Part shown: positions 14,450-21,353 of the stretch, one piece after another
Numbering within the stretch: the stretch's first letter is position 1
Layout: every line of letters starts with the position of its first letter
Assembly: GCA_016844565.1 (NCBI GenBank)
Contig: JAENJB010000021.1
Span: 1-21,959 of the forward strand
Source of the DNA: Dehalococcoidia bacterium
Lineage (GTDB): Bacteria > Chloroflexota > Dehalococcoidia > JAENJB01
DNA: 21,959 nucleotides
Reading direction: 5' to 3'
Program-made: the position numbers and the translations under genes
The notes under the pieces: model-generated
What the model was told of the DNA's origin: nothing
Databases searched by the model: none
The model's input: the letters and a program-made list of their open reading frames with translations, nothing else

Positions 14450-15763
14450 GTGCAATCATCAGGACAATCCGGCACTCCCCGATTCATACAGGCTATGGCA
14501 GATGCCTTCAGCCTTCCGGATTTGAGAGGCCGCATTCTTTTCACTCTCCTGATGCTGGTGATCTTCCGCTTCGTCGCCCATGTCCCCTTGCCCGGCGTAG
14601 ACCCGGAAGCCCTTCGCAAGCTGTTCCAGCAGAACCAGCTCCTGGGTATGCTCGACCTCTTCAGCGGCGGAGCCATGCGGAACTTCAGTGTGGCCGCGAT
14701 GGGAGTCTACCCCTATATCACATCTTCCATCATCGTGCAGCTCCTCGTGCCTGTCATCCCGCGCCTTCAGGCGCTGTCACAGGAGGGTGAAGCCGGCAGA
14801 CACAAGGTCAACATGCTCACCCACTGGTTGACGGTCCCTCTTGCGGCCCTCCAGGGCTGGGGCCAGCTCACCATTCTTCGCCGCACAGGGGTAGTGTTGG
14901 GAAGCACTGACCTGCTGCCCACCGTGGCCATGGTGGCATCCCTGGTGGCAGGCACCATCTTCCTCATATGGGTGGGCGAGCGGATCACCGAGCGGGGAAT
15001 CGGCAATGGCGTCTCCATCATAATCTTCGGGGGCATAGTCTCCAGTCTACCCCAGATAGTGGGACAGGGCCTGCTGGTGAGAGAACAACTCGGCTCGCTG
15101 GTGCTATTCATCCTCCTCGCCCTGCTAATGGTAGTCGGCATTGTCATCTTCACCCAGGCGGCCCGCCACATCCCGGTCCAGTATGCCCGCAGCCTATTCA
15201 AGGGCACCCGGATGTACCGGCAAACAGGTTCCACCTACATACCACTGCGCGTCAATACCGCCGGGATGATCCCTCTGATCTTCGCCATGTCGATAGTCAT
15301 CTTTCCCGGAACAATAGCCAGCTACTTCGCCCGAGCGCCCGGCGAAGACCCGAACTTCGCCAACAGGATCATGGACCTGTTCAGTTCCGGCAACGTGCTC
15401 TACTGGCTGATCTATTTTATCCTTGTCATCGCCTTCACCTTCTTTTACACCATAGTCATTTTCCAGCAGCAGAACCTCGCGGAAACCCTGCAGAAGCAGG
15501 GAGGATTCGTCCCGGGAATCCGCCCCGGAAAACCCACGACCGAGTATTTGAACCGCGTCATTTCGCGCATCACCTGGGGAGGAGCCCTGTTCCTGGGCCT
15601 GATAGCCATATCACCCTACCTTGTGCAAAGGGGAGTATCCAACGTGCAGGCCCTGCAACTTTCCAGCACTGGCATGCTCATCGTCGTTGGCGTCGTTCTG
15701 GACACCATGAAGCAACTGGAAGCCCAGCTTCTGATGCGCCGCTACGAGGGCTTTATAAAGTAG
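14450..15763 (+). CDS. secY: Protein translocase subunit SecY (GTG start)
   Basis: SecY is the central membrane channel of the Sec translocon. The protein (437 aa) begins with a short cytosolic helix, then TM1 (about residues 29-49), the plug region LDLFSGGAMRNFSVAAMGVY and PYITSSIIVQLLVPV, further hydrophobic segments, and the cytosolic loop RRIPVQYARSL-type PVQYARSLFKGTRMYRQTGS with TYIPLRVNTAGMIPLIFAMS; near the end KQGGFVPGIRPGKPT and the helix with MKQLEAQLLMRRYEGF. About 10 membrane segments are visible. The GTG at 14450 lies right after the rplO stop, behind GGAGGAG; the next in-frame ATG (14495) would cut the conserved N-terminus. Confidence 0.97.
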   Translation: MQSSGQSGTPRFIQAMADAFSLPDLRGRILFTLLMLVIFRFVAHVPLPGVDPEALRKLFQQNQLLGMLDLFSGGAMRNFSVAAMGVYPYITSSIIVQLLVPVIPRLQALSQEGEAGRHKVNMLTHWLTVPLAALQGWGQLTILRRTGVVLGSTDLLPTVAMVASLVAGTIFLIWVGERITERGIGNGVSIIIFGGIVSSLPQIVGQGLLVREQLGSLVLFILLALLMVVGIVIFTQAARHIPVQYARSLFKGTRMYRQTGSTYIPLRVNTAGMIPLIFAMSIVIFPGTIASYFARAPGEDPNFANRIMDLFSSGNVLYWLIYFILVIAFTFFYTIVIFQQQNLAETLQKQGGFVPGIRPGKPTTEYLNRVISRITWGGALFLGLIAISPYLVQRGVSNVQALQLSSTGMLIVVGVVLDTMKQLEAQLLMRRYEGFIK

Positions 15764-15770
15764 GAGGATG

Positions 15771-16469
15771 ATGTACCTCGTTTTTCTGGGAGCTCCTGGA
15801 GCAGGTAAAGGTACACAGGCCGTAGCTGTCAGCAAACAACTCGGTCTGACGCACCTGGCATCAGGAGACCTTTTCCGGCAGGCTCAGACGCGAGGAGACG
15901 AACTGGGGCGACAGGTTAAATCGTACATCGAAAAAGGCTTGCTCGTCCCGGATGAGATCACCATCAAGATGATTCAGGAACACCTGGAGCGTTTCAACCC
16001 GGAGCAGAGCTTTATTCTCGATGGCTTCCCCCGGACCCTGGAGCAGGCAAGGGCGCTTGACAAGATGCTCTCGCAGAGACAGAAGGCAATTGACCGGGCG
16101 GTATACATAGAAGTCTCTCCGGACGAACTCACCACCCGGCTGACTGGACGCCTCACCTGCCGCCGGTGTCAGGCCCCCTACCACCGCGTAAACTCACCGC
16201 CCAGGGTGCAGGGGCGCTGCGATAAGTGCGGCGGAGAGCTATACACGCGGCCCGACGATGCGGCGGAGACCATTAAGAAGAGAATCGAGGTCTACCTGGA
16301 ACAGACCGCGCCCTTGATGGACTACTATCGCAAGGCGGGGAAGCTGCTGTCGGTGAACGGTTCCCAGGATATTGAAAAGGTGACTGGCGACATTGTGGCC
16401 GCCCTGGCCGTCTCACCGGGACGACCGAGGCCTACACAGCCAACAGAAGCCAGAGTGAAATCCCGATGA
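15771..16469 (+). CDS. adk: Adenylate kinase, zinc-lid type
   Basis: Adk converts ATP and AMP to two ADP. From ATG 15771 it has 232 residues: P-loop GAPGAGKGT (7-15), the AMP-site LASGDLFR (29-36), FILDGFPRTLEQ (81-92), and a lid with four cysteines (C130, C133, C150, C153), the zinc form found in Gram-positive and related bacteria. A Pro/Arg-rich tail (SPGRPRPTQPTEARVKSR) adds about 15 residues. ATG 15768 touches an AGGAGG site with no spacer, while ATG 15771 leaves 3 nt, so the second is preferred although still short. Its place between secY and map is common. Stop overlaps map by 4 nt. Confidence 0.97.
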   Translation: MYLVFLGAPGAGKGTQAVAVSKQLGLTHLASGDLFRQAQTRGDELGRQVKSYIEKGLLVPDEITIKMIQEHLERFNPEQSFILDGFPRTLEQARALDKMLSQRQKAIDRAVYIEVSPDELTTRLTGRLTCRRCQAPYHRVNSPPRVQGRCDKCGGELYTRPDDAAETIKKRIEVYLEQTAPLMDYYRKAGKLLSVNGSQDIEKVTGDIVAALAVSPGRPRPTQPTEARVKSR

Positions 16470-17215
16470 GCATCATCCTCAAGTCGGCGGCAGAGATCGC
16501 CAGTATGCGTCAGGCAGGAAAAGCCACAGCCGCCGTACTGAAAGCGCTCGTCAAGGAAATCAGGGCCGGCATGAGGACTGATGAACTTGACCACATCGCT
16601 GCTGCCGAAGTAAAGAAGCAGGGCGCCGTCTCCTCCTTCAAAGGATACCGCGGCTTCCCGGGTCACCTCTGCGTCTCGGTGAACGACGAGATAGTGCACG
16701 GCATTCCCGGGGCTAAGGTGCTGAAAGAAGGAGACCTGGTTTCCCTGGACTTTGGAGCCTATCTCAATGGCTTCCATGCCGATGCCGCCGTTACCGTGGG
16801 GCTCGGGGAAATCACCAGGCCGGCGAGAAAGCTATTGGAGAGCACCCGGAAGGCCCTGGAGGCTGGCGTCGCCGCCGCTCGCGAGGGGGTACGCCTGGGG
16901 GATGTTTCAGCGGCTATCCAGACTTCCGCCGAAGAGGATGGCCTCTCCGTGGTGCGTGAATATTCAGGGCACGGCATTGGCCGGAACCTGCACGAAGACC
17001 CTCAGGTGCCGAACTTCGGACTCCCCGGGCAAGGTCCGGTGCTGCAGAAGGGAATGGCCCTCGCCCTGGAGCCAATGCTTAATCTGGGAACATGGAAGAC
17101 AAAGCCGGGGGCTGACGGATGGGTGGTGCGCTCTGCTGACGGCAGTCTCTCCGCCCATTTTGAACACACCATAGCCATTAATGGCGGGTCAGCCCAGGTC
17201 CTGACCGTTGAGTAG
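16466..17215 (+). CDS. map: Methionine aminopeptidase, type I
   Basis: MetAP removes the initiator methionine from new proteins in the cytosol. The 249-aa pita-bread fold has all five expected metal ligands: D95 (SLDFGAY), D106 (HADAAVTV), H169 (YSGHGIGRNLHE), E202 (ALEPML) and E233 (FEHTIAI), with H78 in IVHGIPG near the substrate. No N-terminal zinc finger or SH3-binding extension, so type Ia. ATGA overlap with adk. Functionally linked with translation along the array. Confidence 0.98.
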   Translation: MSIILKSAAEIASMRQAGKATAAVLKALVKEIRAGMRTDELDHIAAAEVKKQGAVSSFKGYRGFPGHLCVSVNDEIVHGIPGAKVLKEGDLVSLDFGAYLNGFHADAAVTVGLGEITRPARKLLESTRKALEAGVAAAREGVRLGDVSAAIQTSAEEDGLSVVREYSGHGIGRNLHEDPQVPNFGLPGQGPVLQKGMALALEPMLNLGTWKTKPGADGWVVRSADGSLSAHFEHTIAINGGSAQVLTVE

Positions 17216-17224
17216 CAGATAGAA

Positions 17225-17443
17225 ATGCCCAAGAAAGACACCATAGAAGTAGAGGGAACTGTCTTGGAATCTTTACCAAATGCTATGTTTCGTGTAGAAT
17301 TACCTACCGGTCATAAAGTGCTGGCCCACATCTCAGGGAAGATGAGGCTGCACTATATCAAGATAGTGCCCGGCGATAGGGTGCTTGTAGAACTGTCACC
17401 TTATGACCTGACCCGGGGCAGGATTACCTATAGGTTGAAATAG
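17225..17443 (+). CDS. infA: Translation initiation factor IF-1
   Basis: IF-1 blocks the A site during initiation. The 72-aa OB-fold protein has the family sequence: IEVEGTVLESLPNAMFRVEL, GHKVLAHISGKMRLHYIKIV, PGDRVLVELSPYDLTRGRIT and a YRLK end. The ribosome site is weak (AGATAG). The base composition of its coding part is a little richer in AT than the flanks, which is normal for this gene. A strong hairpin lies just after it. Confidence 0.99.
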   Translation: MPKKDTIEVEGTVLESLPNAMFRVELPTGHKVLAHISGKMRLHYIKIVPGDRVLVELSPYDLTRGRITYRLK

Positions 17444-17448
17444 ATTGA

Positions 17449-17480
17449 GGGTGTCCCCGGAGGATTCTCCGGGAGCGCCC
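17449..17480 (+). promoter_or_regulatory. Long hairpin between infA and rpmJ
   Basis: CCCGGAG (17456-17462) pairs with CTCCGGG (17467-17473) across a GATT loop, and GGGTGT (17449-17454) with GCGCCC (17475-17480, two G-U pairs) extends it beyond one mismatch, to about 13 pairs. No T run follows, so it is not a standard intrinsic terminator. It may stabilise or process the transcript or time rpmJ translation. Function unknown. Confidence 0.5.
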
Positions 17481-17508
17481 GGTCTATCTCAGACTTGAGA
17501 ATGATGAA

Positions 17509-17622
17509 ATGAAAGTAAGGGCTTCCGTCAAAGTCATATGTGCTAAGTGCAAAGTGGTGCGCCGGCATGGTGTTGTCCGGATCCTTTGCACTAACCCGAA
17601 GCACAAGCAACGGCAAGGGTAG
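17509..17622 (+). CDS. rpmJ: 50S ribosomal protein L36, zinc type
   Basis: This 37-codon gene encodes MKVRASVKVICAKCKVVRRH followed by GVVRILCTNPKHKQRQG. It has the L36 zinc site C11-X2-C14 and C27-X4-H32 (the C+ form). L36 helps fold domain V and VI of 23S rRNA late in assembly. The ATG lies 65 nt after infA, and rpsM follows after 15 nt, the usual infA-rpmJ-rpsM order. Too short for a standard length cut-off but unambiguous. Confidence 0.98.
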   Translation: MKVRASVKVICAKCKVVRRHGVVRILCTNPKHKQRQG

Positions 17623-17637
17623 CTCTAAGAGGGACAA

Positions 17638-18027
17638 ATGGCACGTATCGCTGGAGTAGACCTTCCCAAGGATAAGCGCATAGAGGTGGCCATACGCTAC
17701 CTGTACGGCATTGGCCCCACTCTGGGCAGCAAGATAATTCACCAGACCGGCGTGAACCCGGACACCAGAGTGAGGGACCTTACCGATGAGGAGGCCAACC
17801 GCCTCCGTGAGGCCGTCAGTAAGGGCCACAAAGTCGAAGGCGACCTGAGGAAAGAGAATGACCTCAACATCAAGCGGCTCATCGAAATAGGCTGCTATCG
17901 CGGCGTGAGGCATCGCCGTGGGCTGCCGGTAAGAGGGCAACGAACTCGGACCAATGCCCGCACCAAGAGGGGCGCCCGCAAGACGGTAGCCGGGAGAGGG
18001 CAACACCGCGGCACGACTAAGAAATAG
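17638..18027 (+). CDS. rpsM: 30S ribosomal protein S13
   Basis: S13 contacts the P-site tRNA with its tail and bridges to L5. The 129-aa product contains ARIAGVDLPKDKRIEVAIRY, LYGIGPTLGSKIIHQTGVNP, LIEIGCYRGVRHRRGLPVRG, QRTRTNARTKRGARKTVAGR and a basic KK end. AAGAGGGACAA precedes the ATG. Normal length and place. GIGPT-type helix-hairpin-helix region is intact. Confidence 0.98.
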   Translation: MARIAGVDLPKDKRIEVAIRYLYGIGPTLGSKIIHQTGVNPDTRVRDLTDEEANRLREAVSKGHKVEGDLRKENDLNIKRLIEIGCYRGVRHRRGLPVRGQRTRTNARTKRGARKTVAGRGQHRGTTKK

Positions 18028-18057
18028 CGCCTGACCTATTAGATTAGAAAGGATTCG

Positions 18058-18416
18058 ATGGTACAAGAGCAGCAGCCACCACAGAAGAGGACGCGAGCCA
18101 AGAAACGGGAAAAGAGGGTCATCCCGCGGGGGAAGGCTTTCGTCCAATCTACCTTTAACAATACCCTTATTACCCTCACCGACCAGACAGGGAATGTCCT
18201 CGCTTGGGGAAGCTCAGGCACCGCGCTTCGGAGGCAGTTCACCGGGCCATGGAATATGGCCTGCGTCAGGTTGAAGTATTCATCAAAGGTCCTGGAAGCG
18301 GGCGGGAGGCAGCGATTCGCTCCCTGCAAGCTTCGGGGCTGGTGGTTACCAGCATACGGGATGTGACCCCCATTCCCCACAATGGCTGCCGACCACCCAA
18401 GAGGAGACGAGTCTAA
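18058..18416 (+). pseudogene. rpsK: 30S ribosomal protein S11, interrupted by an apparent deletion and frameshift
   Basis: S11 sits on the platform near the E site and touches S7. The gene is split over two frames. From ATG 18058 (after AAAGGA) the frame codes for normal S11 to about residue 55 (KREKRVIPRGKAFVQSTFNN, TDQTGNVLAWGSSGTA), then leaves register. From CGC 18222 another frame continues RASEAVHRAMEYGLRQVEVF, IKGPGSGREAAIRSLQASGL, TSIRDVTPIPHNGCRPPKRR and RV to a TAA at 18414. The well-conserved GFxGSRKxTPxAAQ stretch expected between them is missing, so about 43-46 nt are gone and register is lost. In its own frame the first part stops at 18366 (102 aa). rpsK is essential and single copy in most bacteria, so an assembly error is the simplest reading. 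Confidence 0.9.
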
Positions 18417-18419
18417 AAC

Positions 18420-19049
18420 ATGGCAAGATATATCGGTCCGGTCTGCCGGTTATGCCGTCGCATCGGCGAGAAGGTGTTTCTCAAAGGAGAAAGGTGCCTC
18501 TCGCCCAAATGCGGCGTGGAGCGCCGGTCATCGACACCCGGCCCACACAAGGCAGGGCCGCGGCGCCGCAAGGTTTCGGAGCGCGGGCTTCAGCTACGGG
18601 AGAAGCAACATGCCAGGTTCTATTATGGCATGCTGGAGAAACAATTCCGCAAGTTTTACTCTCAGGCAGAAGAGGCGCCCGGAATCACGGGCGACAGCCT
18701 GAAGGTGCTGCTGGAGAGACGATTGGACAACGTGGTCTGTCGCATCGGCTTCGCCCGTTCCCATGCCCAGGCCAGGCAACTGGTCCGCCACGGGCACCTG
18801 TCCCTCAACGGTCACCGCATGGATATCCCCTCCTACCAGGTGAAGGAGGGTGACGTCATCGCATGGCACGAGAACAGGAAGGGACCGCCCTTCGAGCAGG
18901 CCGCTGCGGATGTCAAAGACAAGGGAGTCCCTGCATGGCTCTCTCTGAACAGCGAGACTATGAAATGCAGCGTCTCCCGGCTTCCCGCTGTCGAGGACCT
19001 CGAAGACATTGTCGATGGGAAAGCTATTACGGCGTTCTATTCACGCTGA
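18420..19049 (+). CDS. rpsD: 30S ribosomal protein S4, cysteine (zinc) form
   Basis: S4 nucleates 30S assembly and lines mRNA entry. The 209-aa protein has a zinc-site N-terminus with C9, C12, C26 and C31 (VCRLCRRIGEKVFLKGERCL then SPKC), as in the C+ form, then QLREKQHARFYYGMLEKQFR, ERRLDNVVCRIGFARSHAQA and an S4 RNA-binding domain RQLVRHGHLSLNGHRMDIPS. The typical end is present. Three nt after the rpsK stop, so coupled. Confidence 0.98.
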   Translation: MARYIGPVCRLCRRIGEKVFLKGERCLSPKCGVERRSSTPGPHKAGPRRRKVSERGLQLREKQHARFYYGMLEKQFRKFYSQAEEAPGITGDSLKVLLERRLDNVVCRIGFARSHAQARQLVRHGHLSLNGHRMDIPSYQVKEGDVIAWHENRKGPPFEQAAADVKDKGVPAWLSLNSETMKCSVSRLPAVEDLEDIVDGKAITAFYSR

Positions 19050-19091
19050 TTGCCGGGCGCATCTCTCTGAAGGGAACTAGGAGGTCGGATT

Positions 19092-20093
19092 TTGTGTCCT
19101 ATACAGAACCTTAAGGTGGAGTGTCTGGAAAGCACCGATACCTACGGCCGCTTTTCAGCAGAACCTCTGGAGCGCGGTACTGGTACCACCGTGGGCAATG
19201 CACTGCGGAGGGTGCTCTTGGGCTCCCTCAGCGGCGCAGCTATAAACTGGGTCAGAATAGAAGGCGTGGAGCACGAGTTTTCCTCCGTTCCCCACATGAA
19301 AGAGGACGGCCTTCAGTTTCTCCTGAACTTGAAGACTGTGCGCCTGCGCCCGCTCGACAACCAGCCCGACCGCCTGACTCTCGAGGTTAGAGGAGATAAG
19401 GCAATCTATGCCAGGGATATCACCCCCTCGGCCCATTTCGAGATTGCTAACCCTGACCTGTACCTGGCCAATCTCGACTCCCCGCAGGCCAAGCTATTCG
19501 TCGAGCTCAACGTGGAACTGGGCAAAGGATATGTTCCGGCGGGGTCCAGCAAGGGTCTTCCCCTCGGCACCCTTCCCGTGGATGCCATCTTCACACCGGT
19601 GCGGAGGGTCAACTACGCCGTCGAGGCGGTCCGTATGGGAGAGGAACGCGCCATGGAACGACTGGTCCTCGAGGTCTGGACCGACGGCACCATAGCGCCG
19701 GCGCTGGCATTGAGCCAGGGCGCAACCATCCTGATGGAGCATTTCGCCATCTTCAGAGACGTAGCCAGACTCTATCCCAAGGAAGCGGTCAAACCCCCTC
19801 TCCGACTCACCATGCCACAGGACCAGTACAACAAGCCTCTTGAGGACATGGAGTTCTCCAGCCGCACTGTCAACGCCCTTAAGCGAGGCGGCATCACCAC
19901 GCTGGGACAGTTGCTTGAGAGAAGCCAGGAGAAGCTGCCGTCCCTCAGGGGCCTCGGGGAGAAATCCCGCCAGGAGATCGTAGACAAGCTCGTATCCCTG
20001 GGATTCTCCGTCGCGTCCGAGCAGGGAGAACCCGAAGGTGAAGCCCCGGCGGGAGCTTCAGCAGCCGAAACAAAGGCAAAGTCAGAGGCATAA
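19092..20093 (+). CDS. rpoA: RNA polymerase alpha subunit (TTG start)
   Basis: RpoA dimerises to assemble RNA polymerase and contacts UP elements and activators. The start is TTG 19092, placed 6 nt after an ideal AGGAGGT (19079-19085); no ATG or GTG fits. NTD motifs: RFSAEPLERGTGTTVGNALR, RVLLGSLSGAAI, HEFSSVPHMKEDGLQFLLNL and PVRRVNYAVEAVRMG. The CTD (about residues 255-305) has NALKRGGITTLGQLLERS and a LRGLGEKSRQEIVDKLVSLG helix pair, with GLG where E. coli has NFG. The 333-aa length includes a Glu/Ala/Pro-rich tail of about 25 residues. rplQ starts 1 nt after the stop. Confidence 0.98.
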   Translation: MCPIQNLKVECLESTDTYGRFSAEPLERGTGTTVGNALRRVLLGSLSGAAINWVRIEGVEHEFSSVPHMKEDGLQFLLNLKTVRLRPLDNQPDRLTLEVRGDKAIYARDITPSAHFEIANPDLYLANLDSPQAKLFVELNVELGKGYVPAGSSKGLPLGTLPVDAIFTPVRRVNYAVEAVRMGEERAMERLVLEVWTDGTIAPALALSQGATILMEHFAIFRDVARLYPKEAVKPPLRLTMPQDQYNKPLEDMEFSSRTVNALKRGGITTLGQLLERSQEKLPSLRGLGEKSRQEIVDKLVSLGFSVASEQGEPEGEAPAGASAAETKAKSEA

Positions 20094-20094
20094 T

Positions 20095-20454
20095 ATGAGA
20101 CACCAGGTAGCAGGCCGGAAATTACACCGGCCAACAGGGCACCGGATTTCCATGTTCCGCAATCTGGTTGCCGACCTTTTGAGATACGAAAAGATCACCA
20201 CCACCGAGGCGAAGGCGAAAGAGATTCGCAGCCTGGCGGAGAAGACCATAACGCTTGGCAAGGACGGCACCCTCCATGCCCGCCGCCAGGCCCTGGCCTT
20301 CGTCCGTGACGAAGAGGTTGTCAAGAAGATCTTCGACTCGCTGGCCGCAAGATATGCGGAGCGCCCGGGCGGCTATGTCCGGATCACCAAACTTAAGCCT
20401 CGCCTGGGTGACGGGGCCGACATGGCCCGAATAGAGCTGATACCGGGAGGCTGA
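20095..20454 (+). CDS. rplQ: 50S ribosomal protein L17
   Basis: L17 is a large-subunit protein near the exit tunnel. The product (119 aa) is standard: MRHQVAGRKLHRPTGHRISM, FRNLVADLLRYEKITTTEAK, AKEIRSLAEKTITL, GGYVRITKLKPRLGDGADMA and RIELI. ATG 20095 follows rpoA after one base (TAATATG); the same frame is open back to 20038 inside rpoA but without L17 similarity. Stop at 20452-20454, then a duplicated 19-bp segment. Confidence 0.97.
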   Translation: MRHQVAGRKLHRPTGHRISMFRNLVADLLRYEKITTTEAKAKEIRSLAEKTITLGKDGTLHARRQALAFVRDEEVVKKIFDSLAARYAERPGGYVRITKLKPRLGDGADMARIELIPGG

Positions 20455-20457
20455 TTT

Positions 20458-20495
20458 CTACCAGAGTGCTGGTGGTCTACCAGAGTGCTGGTGGT
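20458..20495 (+). repeat. Perfect 19-bp tandem duplication over the truA start
   Basis: The unit CTACCAGAGTGCTGGTGGT occurs at 20458-20476 and again, identically, at 20477-20495. Because 19 is not a multiple of three, the two GTG codons (20466 and 20485) are in different frames; only the second opens truA. In a single-copy version, the conserved frame would continue upstream as ATTTCTACCAGA, extending the TruA N-terminus by four codons. Recent replication slippage or an assembly fold-back both fit. Confidence 0.9.
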
Positions 20496-21246
20496 GGAAT
20501 ATGAGGGCACTTGCTACTGTGGCTTCCAGCTTCAGACTAATGCACCAACCATCCAGGGTGAGCTGGAGATCGCTTTGAAGAAGCTAGTTGGAGAAGATAT
20601 CAGGGTGAAAGCAGCCTGCCGGACCGATACCGGAGTCCACGCCAGGGGGCAAGTGGTCAGTATCCAGACCGAATCTGCCCTGCCTCTTCGCGCCTACGTT
20701 CACGGGCTGAACCACCACCTGCCCGAGGACATAGCAGTCATCAGCGCCGAGCCGGCGAGCGATGCCTTCAACGTCCGCCACGCCACCGCCCGGCAATACA
20801 GCTATTTCATAGACAACGGAGGAGTGCGATCCCCTTTGAAAAGACGCTTCACTCATCTGGTCACCCAGCCCCTCGATATTGAGGCTATGGACGCCACGTG
20901 CCAGGAACTGGTAGGCGAGCATGACTTCCGTTCCTTCGCCACCTCTCTGGACAGCAGCTACCGCAGCACCGTGCGCCGCGTCGATCGGGCAAAGGTGAGC
21001 CGGAAAGGGGATCTGGTCAGGTTCGATATCACCGCCAACGCCTTCCTGCCCCACCAGGTGCGCAATACCGTGGGCGCCCTCATCCAGGCAGGGCAGAGCA
21101 AGCTCGGGAAAAAGGAATTCCAGGAGAGGATGGCGGCCAGGACCCCCGGCCTCATGGGCCCGACCGCGCCGCCTCAGGGCCTCTTCCTGATGCAAGTAAG
21201 CTATGCCGGACCACATTCCGGTCCAGGAGACGAGAGCGTCCAGTGA
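20485..21246 (+). CDS. truA: tRNA pseudouridine synthase A
   Basis: TruA makes pseudouridine at positions 38-40 of tRNA anticodon stems. The catalytic aspartate is D48 in CRTDTGVHARGQV; other TruA segments are LVVEYEGTCYCGFQLQ, HLPEDIAVI, FNVRHATARQYSYFI, HDFRSFATSL and FLPHQVRNTVGALIQAGQ. GTG 20485 gives 253 aa; family members begin a few residues earlier, and the 19-bp duplication just here probably displaced the original start. No good ribosome site is visible. Placed after rplQ and before rplM as in many bacteria. Confidence 0.96.
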   Translation: MLVVEYEGTCYCGFQLQTNAPTIQGELEIALKKLVGEDIRVKAACRTDTGVHARGQVVSIQTESALPLRAYVHGLNHHLPEDIAVISAEPASDAFNVRHATARQYSYFIDNGGVRSPLKRRFTHLVTQPLDIEAMDATCQELVGEHDFRSFATSLDSSYRSTVRRVDRAKVSRKGDLVRFDITANAFLPHQVRNTVGALIQAGQSKLGKKEFQERMAARTPGLMGPTAPPQGLFLMQVSYAGPHSGPGDESVQ

Positions 21247-21271
21247 CCAATAAGAAATCGCCTGGGCGTTC

Positions 21272-21332
21272 AAGAGGGGCTGCGCCCCTCTTCGAAAATC
21301 TTCCCCCTCTATCCTTGGAAAGGAGAGAGGGG
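21272..21332 (+). repeat. Palindromic element (two hairpins) between truA and rplM
   Basis: AAGAGGGGC (21272-21280) pairs with GCCCCTCTT (21284-21292) over a 3-nt loop. Directly after, CCCCTCT (21304-21310) pairs with AGAGGGG (21326-21332), with CCTT/AAGG (21313-21316 and 21320-21323) inside. Neither is followed by a T run, so a plain terminator is unlikely. GC-rich paired hairpins of this look often occur as dispersed REP- or MITE-like repeats; whether it recurs cannot be seen in one window. The rest of 21247-21353 shows no gene. Confidence 0.55.
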
Positions 21333-21353
21333 TAGGGGTTGAGAGGTCAATAA

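Noticed and set aside
14968..15771. 267-aa plus-strand frame inside secY
   Set aside because: Out-of-register shadow of a well-conserved secY; composition rich in His, Pro and Arg as expected for a shifted frame.
20584..21273. 229-aa minus-strand frame over truA
   Set aside because: Antisense of truA; no family resemblance.
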